Shown piece by piece: positions 60,091-64,000 of a stretch of DNA of 64,000 nucleotides (position 1 is its first letter; every line of letters starts with the position of its first letter). This DNA comes from Reyranella sp. (GTDB lineage: Bacteria > Pseudomonadota > Alphaproteobacteria > Reyranellales > Reyranellaceae): contig NZ_JAFKJN010000018.1 of the NCBI RefSeq assembly GCF_017305915.1, positions 310,001 to 374,000 on the forward strand, in the 5' to 3' direction. The notes under the pieces were generated by a model that saw nothing but the letters and a program-made list of their open reading frames with translations, was not told where the DNA came from and searched no databases. The position numbers were made by a program, and so were the translations under genes.

Positions 60091-61047
60091 TTAAGTCAAG
60101 GAGAATGCGTTCATGATGGCTGGGGCAATGAGCACCGTGATGAGCGTCGGCAGGATGAAGACCATCAGCGGCACGGTCATCAGCGCCGGCATGCGGGCGC
60201 CCTTCTCTTCTGCCTTGGAGGCCCGGGTCTGGCGGAATTCCTGGCTCAGGATGCGCAGCGACGCGGCCAGCGGCGTGCCGTACTTCTCGGTCTGGCGCAG
60301 CGCGTTGACCAGGGCGGCGACGGCCGGCGAATCGGAACGCTCGGTCATGTTCTCCAGCGCCTGCTGGCGGTCCGGCAGGTAGGTGAGCTCGATCGCCGTG
60401 ATCTCGAACTCGGTGGCGAGCTCGGGCATCGAGGTCTGCATCTCGCGGCTGACGCGGCGGAAGGCGGCGTCGATGCTGAGGCCGGCCTCGACGCAGATCG
60501 TCAGCAGGTCAAGGCCCTCGGGCAGCAGGTAGTTCAGCGCCTCGCGCCGCTTCTGCGCGACGTTCTTGACGTAGGCCTCCGGCAGCACGAAGCCCGCGAG
60601 GACGGCGCCGATGCAGACCGGCAGGGTCATGTCGTCCGACACCTGGACGATGCCGGTCACCATGGTCATCAGGATCATGATGAAGCCCAGCACCAGCGGC
60701 ATGGCGAGCTTGACGAAGACAAACACAACGGTGGCGTCGCGCGACAGGAAGCCGGCCAACCGGAGCTTGCGCGTGGTCTGGTCGGCGGCGTTGCCGCGCA
60801 GCAGGTTGAGGCGGTCGGCGATCGTGCGCATGACGCCGATCGACGTCGACTTGGTCGACGTCCTGCCAGTGGCGGCGGCGGTCTGCTCGCTGCGGGTCTT
60901 CATGCGGCGGGTCTGCAGCGCACGCAGCCGCGCCTCGATCGGCGGCGACCAGGTCAGCGCCGTCCACAGCGCCCAGAACACCACGAAGGCGCCGACCGCG
61001 ACCAGCACGGTGAAGTTCTTCTCCGAGGCGAGCAGGTCGAATTCCAT
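60091..61047 (-). CDS. tadC: type II/Tad secretion F-family membrane protein TadC
   Basis: 318 residues. Membrane helices at about 12-30, 100-140 and near the C-terminus (LMTVPLMVFILPTLITVLIA). LPEGLDLLTICVEAGLSIDA is the T2SSF motif with the conserved cytoplasmic loop and RRVSREMQTSMPELATEFEI. TadC forms the inner-membrane platform with TadB. 18 bases after tadB. Confidence 0.92.
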   Translation of the reverse strand: MEFDLLASEKNFTVLVAVGAFVVFWALWTALTWSPPIEARLRALQTRRMKTRSEQTAAATGRTSTKSTSIGVMRTIADRLNLLRGNAADQTTRKLRLAGFLSRDATVVFVFVKLAMPLVLGFIMILMTMVTGIVQVSDDMTLPVCIGAVLAGFVLPEAYVKNVAQKRREALNYLLPEGLDLLTICVEAGLSIDAAFRRVSREMQTSMPELATEFEITAIELTYLPDRQQALENMTERSDSPAVAALVNALRQTEKYGTPLAASLRILSQEFRQTRASKAEEKGARMPALMTVPLMVFILPTLITVLIAPAIMNAFSLT

Positions 61048-61065
61048 CGCGCTACACCTTGCCCG

Positions 61066-62073
61066 TCACACCTTGATCGTTGCGATCTTGTTCATGATGA
61101 AGATGCCGAGCCCCATGCTGCCGGCCGCGCACGCAGCGACCATCTGGCCGCCCGGCGTGGTGAACAGCGGGCCGATGTAGCCCGGCGAGATCAGGAACAG
61201 CGCGCCGCCGACCAGGAACGGCAGGCCGGCCATGATCAGCATGGTTGCGCGCGCCTCGGAGGTGAAGGCGCGGATCTTGAGGCGCAGCTGCTGGCGCGAG
61301 CGCAGGAGCGCGCTCAAGTTGGCCAGCGTCTCGGCGAGATTGCCGCCGGTGTCGCGCTGGATCGACATCGCCACGATCAGGAAGTTGAACTCGTCGGTCT
61401 GGATCGTGCGTGCAACCTGCCACAGCGCCCGCTCGATCGGCACGCCGAGTTGCATCTCGTCCTGGGCGCGCTTGAAGACGCCGCCGACCGGATCCTTGAT
61501 GTCGCGCGACACGTTGCCGATCGCCTCCTGCACCGGCAGGCCGGCGCGCAGCGCGCGGACCATCAGGTCGATTGCCTCGGGAAACAGCAGGTTGAAGGCA
61601 CGGCCACGCTTCTTGGCCTTGATGCCGATCACCAGGTTGGGGATGCCGATGCCGATCAGCAGCGCGCCGACCAGCACCATGCCGGGCGGCAGGTCGAGGA
61701 ACAGGTAGAGCAGGAATGCCACGCCGACCGCGAGGGCGATCGAGGCGAAGGCGAAGTCGCCGAGCGTCAGGTTCACGCCGCTGCTCTGCAGCTTGAGGCG
61801 GACCTTGCTGGCGTTGGGGAACCACTGCCACAAGAGCTTGTCGAGGGTCGGCAGCCGGCCCTGCCGCTCGACCCGGCGCAGCGTCGCCATCTGCAGCGTA
61901 CGCTTGCCCGAGCGCGTGCGGTCCTCGAGGTCCTCGAGCCGGTCGTTGAGGCGGCGCTCGGCGAAGAAGCCGCTGAACACGACATAGAGCGTCACGAAGG
62001 TCGCGGTGACGCCGCAGGCGATCACGATCGCCACCTGGTCGAGGCTCAGCGCATGGCTGTCCAACCCGAACAT
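61066..62073 (-). CDS. tadB: type II/Tad secretion F-family membrane protein TadB
   Basis: 335 residues. Helices near the N-terminus (residues 10-35), mid (95-140) and C-terminal. LLFPEAIDLMVRALRAGLPV is the T2SSF motif; GVPIERALWQVARTIQTDEF and DTGGNLAETLANLSALLRSR (the family G-G-N-L-A-E-x-L motif) confirm it. The start shares a base with the tadA stop. Confidence 0.93.
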   Translation of the reverse strand: MFGLDSHALSLDQVAIVIACGVTATFVTLYVVFSGFFAERRLNDRLEDLEDRTRSGKRTLQMATLRRVERQGRLPTLDKLLWQWFPNASKVRLKLQSSGVNLTLGDFAFASIALAVGVAFLLYLFLDLPPGMVLVGALLIGIGIPNLVIGIKAKKRGRAFNLLFPEAIDLMVRALRAGLPVQEAIGNVSRDIKDPVGGVFKRAQDEMQLGVPIERALWQVARTIQTDEFNFLIVAMSIQRDTGGNLAETLANLSALLRSRQQLRLKIRAFTSEARATMLIMAGLPFLVGGALFLISPGYIGPLFTTPGGQMVAACAAGSMGLGIFIMNKIATIKV

Positions 62074-63869
62074 CAGGCCATCGCCTCCATCAGCACCCGG
62101 TCGAGACCGTAGTAGGCCGCGCGCGGCAGGAAATGCGGGCGCAGGCCGGAGCTCTTGAAGGCGCCGGCCAGCTTGCCGTCGGCCGCCTCGCCCTTGAACT
62201 CGTAGGTGAAGAGGTCCTGGGTGATGACGACCTCGCCCTCCATGCCCATCACCTCGGTGATGTGGGTGACGCGGCGGACGCCGTCGCGCATGCGGCTGAT
62301 CTGCACGATGAGCTGCAGCGAGCCCGCGATCTGGGTGCGGATCGCCTTGGGCGGCAGGCTGGCGACGCCCATCGTCACCATGTTCTCGAGACGGGTCAGC
62401 GCCTCGCGCGGCCGATTGGCGTGCAGCGTGCCCATCGAGCCGTCATGGCCGGTGTTCATCGCCTGCAACAGGTCGATCGCTTCGGGCCCGCGCACCTCGC
62501 CCAGGATGATGCGGTCGGGGCGCATACGCAGCGCGTTCTTCACGAGGTCGCGCATGTTGACCTCGCCGTTGCCTTCGAGGTTGGCCGGCCGGGTCTCGAG
62601 GCGGACGACGTGCGGCTGCTGCAGGCGGAGCTCGGCGGCATCCTCGATGGTGACCACGCGCTCGCCGTTCTCGATCATACCGGAGAGCGCGTTCAGCATG
62701 GTCGTCTTACCCGAGCCGGTGCCGCCCGAGATGATGACGTTGAGCCGGCAGCGCGCGGCGATGCGCAGCACCGTCGCCATGGCCGGCGAGATGTTGCCCT
62801 GCTGCGCCATCTGGTCGAAGCCGATCTGGCGCTTGCCGAACTTGCGGATCGACACCGTGGCGCCGTCGATGGCGAGCGGCGGAATGATGATGTTGACACG
62901 ACTGCCGTCGAGCAGGCGGGCGTCGCAGATCGGGCTCATCTCGTCGACGCGGCGGCCGACGCGGCTGACGATGCGGTTGCAGATGTTGAGGAGATGGGCG
63001 TTGTCCTCGAACATCACCGAGGTGAGCTCGAGCTTGCCGCGCTTCTCGATGTAGATCTGCTTGGGCCCGTTGATCATGATGTCGGTGACGCCCTCGTCCT
63101 CGAGCAGCGGCTCGAGCGGGCCCAGCCCCATCATGTCGTTGACGATCTGGTAGACGAGGTCTTCCTGCTCCGGCCGGTTGAGCTGGACGCGCTGCTCGCC
63201 CAGTAGCTCGGAGACCAGGCCCTCGAGCTGGCGCAGCAGCTCGGTGCGCGGCAGGCTGACCGCGGCGGCGAGGTCGATGCGCCGCATGATCAGCGGCTGG
63301 ATGGTGCGGCGCGCCTGATCGACCTTGCTGCGCGACAGCCGGCTGTTCACCTTGTCGTCCGAACGAACCGTCTGCTGCGGCGCGTCCCATGCCACCGCAG
63401 ACTTGGCCTCGATCAGTTTGGGCTCGGCCGGTTTGGCCTCGGCCTGCGGGATCTCGACGACGATCGGCGGCACGGCATCGACTTCGGCGGCCGGCGCCGG
63501 CTCGACCGGCTCGGGTTCCGGCGTGGTGAAGCTCTGCGCCGGCAGCAGCGGCCGCAGCACCTCGCCGACATAGCCGCGCAATTCGAGCGGCGACAGCATC
63601 ACGCCGTTCTGGCGGAAATGGATCTGCGCCTGCTGGCCGGCCTGGCGGGCCACCTCGCCCGCCGGCACGCCGCTGCCGATCAGCTCGCGCAGCCGCGGCC
63701 CGACCGCGCCGGCCAGGCTGGCGGCGGCCGCGGCGAGGCGGGTCTCGCGATCGGCCGGCGTCGCGGCGTCGGGACGCTGCTCGCCGCCGCGGCGGCCCAG
63801 CCGGTCGAGCGGCCCGAGAGCCGAGGCGGCGGGCTGGGATTCCGAGCTCTTGTTGAGCCGACCGAACAT
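62073..63869 (-). CDS. tadA: Tad pilus ATPase TadA/CpaF
   Basis: 598 residues, longer than most CpaF proteins because of a ~200-residue N-terminal extension rich in Pro/Glu/Ala (about 115-160). Motor core: Walker A IISGGTGSGKTTMLNALSGM, Asp box ERVVTIEDAAELRLQQPHVV, Walker B MRPDRIILGEVRGPEAIDLL, His box. It powers pilus assembly at the inner membrane. Followed downstream by tadB and tadC; tadZ precedes it. Confidence 0.95.
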   Translation of the reverse strand: MFGRLNKSSESQPAASALGPLDRLGRRGGEQRPDAATPADRETRLAAAAASLAGAVGPRLRELIGSGVPAGEVARQAGQQAQIHFRQNGVMLSPLELRGYVGEVLRPLLPAQSFTTPEPEPVEPAPAAEVDAVPPIVVEIPQAEAKPAEPKLIEAKSAVAWDAPQQTVRSDDKVNSRLSRSKVDQARRTIQPLIMRRIDLAAAVSLPRTELLRQLEGLVSELLGEQRVQLNRPEQEDLVYQIVNDMMGLGPLEPLLEDEGVTDIMINGPKQIYIEKRGKLELTSVMFEDNAHLLNICNRIVSRVGRRVDEMSPICDARLLDGSRVNIIIPPLAIDGATVSIRKFGKRQIGFDQMAQQGNISPAMATVLRIAARCRLNVIISGGTGSGKTTMLNALSGMIENGERVVTIEDAAELRLQQPHVVRLETRPANLEGNGEVNMRDLVKNALRMRPDRIILGEVRGPEAIDLLQAMNTGHDGSMGTLHANRPREALTRLENMVTMGVASLPPKAIRTQIAGSLQLIVQISRMRDGVRRVTHITEVMGMEGEVVITQDLFTYEFKGEAADGKLAGAFKSSGLRPHFLPRAAYYGLDRVLMEAMA

Positions 63870-63875
63870 GCCCGG

Positions 63876-64000
63876 TTACTTCCTCTTCAGCTTCAGGCTC
63901 TGGGTGAAGCGCATGAAGGCGCGGGTGGCAGAAGCGCCCTTCTCCGCCGGCGCGTCGTCCGACCGCTCGAGTGCGGCAACCATCGGGCGCAGCGCCTTGA
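63876..64000 (-). CDS. TadZ/CpaE-like localisation protein (3' end only)
   Basis: The last 41 codons of a minus-strand gene are visible, ending with TAA at 63878. The C-terminus reads RAFMRFTQSLKLKRK preceded by VAALERSDDAPAEKGASATR. Position directly upstream of tadA and a basic tail are as in cpaE/tadZ; too little is seen for certainty. Confidence 0.5.
   Translation of the reverse strand, partial: KALRPMVAALERSDDAPAEKGASATRAFMRFTQSLKLKRK

Overview
This is a 64 kb, very GC-rich chromosomal window that reads as an alphaproteobacterium. The strongest evidence is a complete general stress response (GSR) set (PhyR, NepR and two EcfG-type sigma factors), found only in Alphaproteobacteria. A Tad pilus locus and ergothioneine genes fit this. 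Genus cannot be read from the sequence; a Rhodospirillales/Reyranella-like or Hyphomicrobiales soil organism is a guess.

Layout. (1) 1-27.9 kb: one long exopolysaccharide/surface-glycan cluster, almost all on the minus strand, with many 1-4 base gene overlaps. It holds a Wzz/GumC-like chain-length protein (partial), a Wza-like export lipoprotein, an outer-membrane beta-barrel protein, a secreted GPLQG-repeat protein, eight glycosyltransferases, a plus-strand PIG-L deacetylase, an ABC-2 exporter pair (Wzm/Wzt with a glycan-recognition tail), two polymerase/ligase-like membrane proteins, a GT-C-like membrane protein, an asparagine synthase and the initiating sugar-phosphate transferase. (2) 28-29.7 kb: transglutaminase-like protein, a SugE/Gdx guanidinium exporter with a short structured leader, and a 59-residue protein. 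(3) 29.7-33.3 kb: an accessory patch with a DUF3987 protein and partner, a putative DUF6338 membrane protein with a small partner, a decayed reading frame and four copies of one palindromic repeat. (4) 33.3-40 kb: ordinary metabolic and repair genes (Asp/Glu racemase-like, CpdA-like phosphodiesterase, DUF2161, YcaQ/AlkX-like glycosylase, membrane GT, metallohydrolase). (5) 40-47.9 kb: egtBD, an ATP-grasp-like protein, and many very small envelope proteins. (6) 47.9-55.9 kb: the GSR locus (hybrid kinase, HWE/HisKA_2-type kinase, PhyR, CsbD, glycine-zipper lipoprotein, two EcfG-like sigmas, NepR, small lipoprotein). (7) 55.9-64 kb: an SDR oxidoreductase, then Tad pilus genes (tadD-like, two tadE-like, tadG-like, tadC, tadB, tadA, 3' end of tadZ/cpaE).

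The most informative observation joins regions 5 and 6. Eight sites of the form G(G/C)AAC-N16/17-CGTT, the EcfG promoter pattern, lie in the right orientation and distance in front of small stress/envelope genes and egtB. Three have the classical GGAAC -35 and five have GCAAC. With two EcfG paralogs in the same locus, this suggests a local GSR regulon, perhaps split between two sigma factors.

Second-tier observations: the GPLQG-repeat secreted protein in the glycan cluster, a three-member small-lipoprotein family sharing a CxxY..GT..Y/FxxC signature, a single ACGG-loop hairpin in the sugE leader resembling half of a guanidine-II riboswitch, and the palindromic repeats delimiting the accessory patch.
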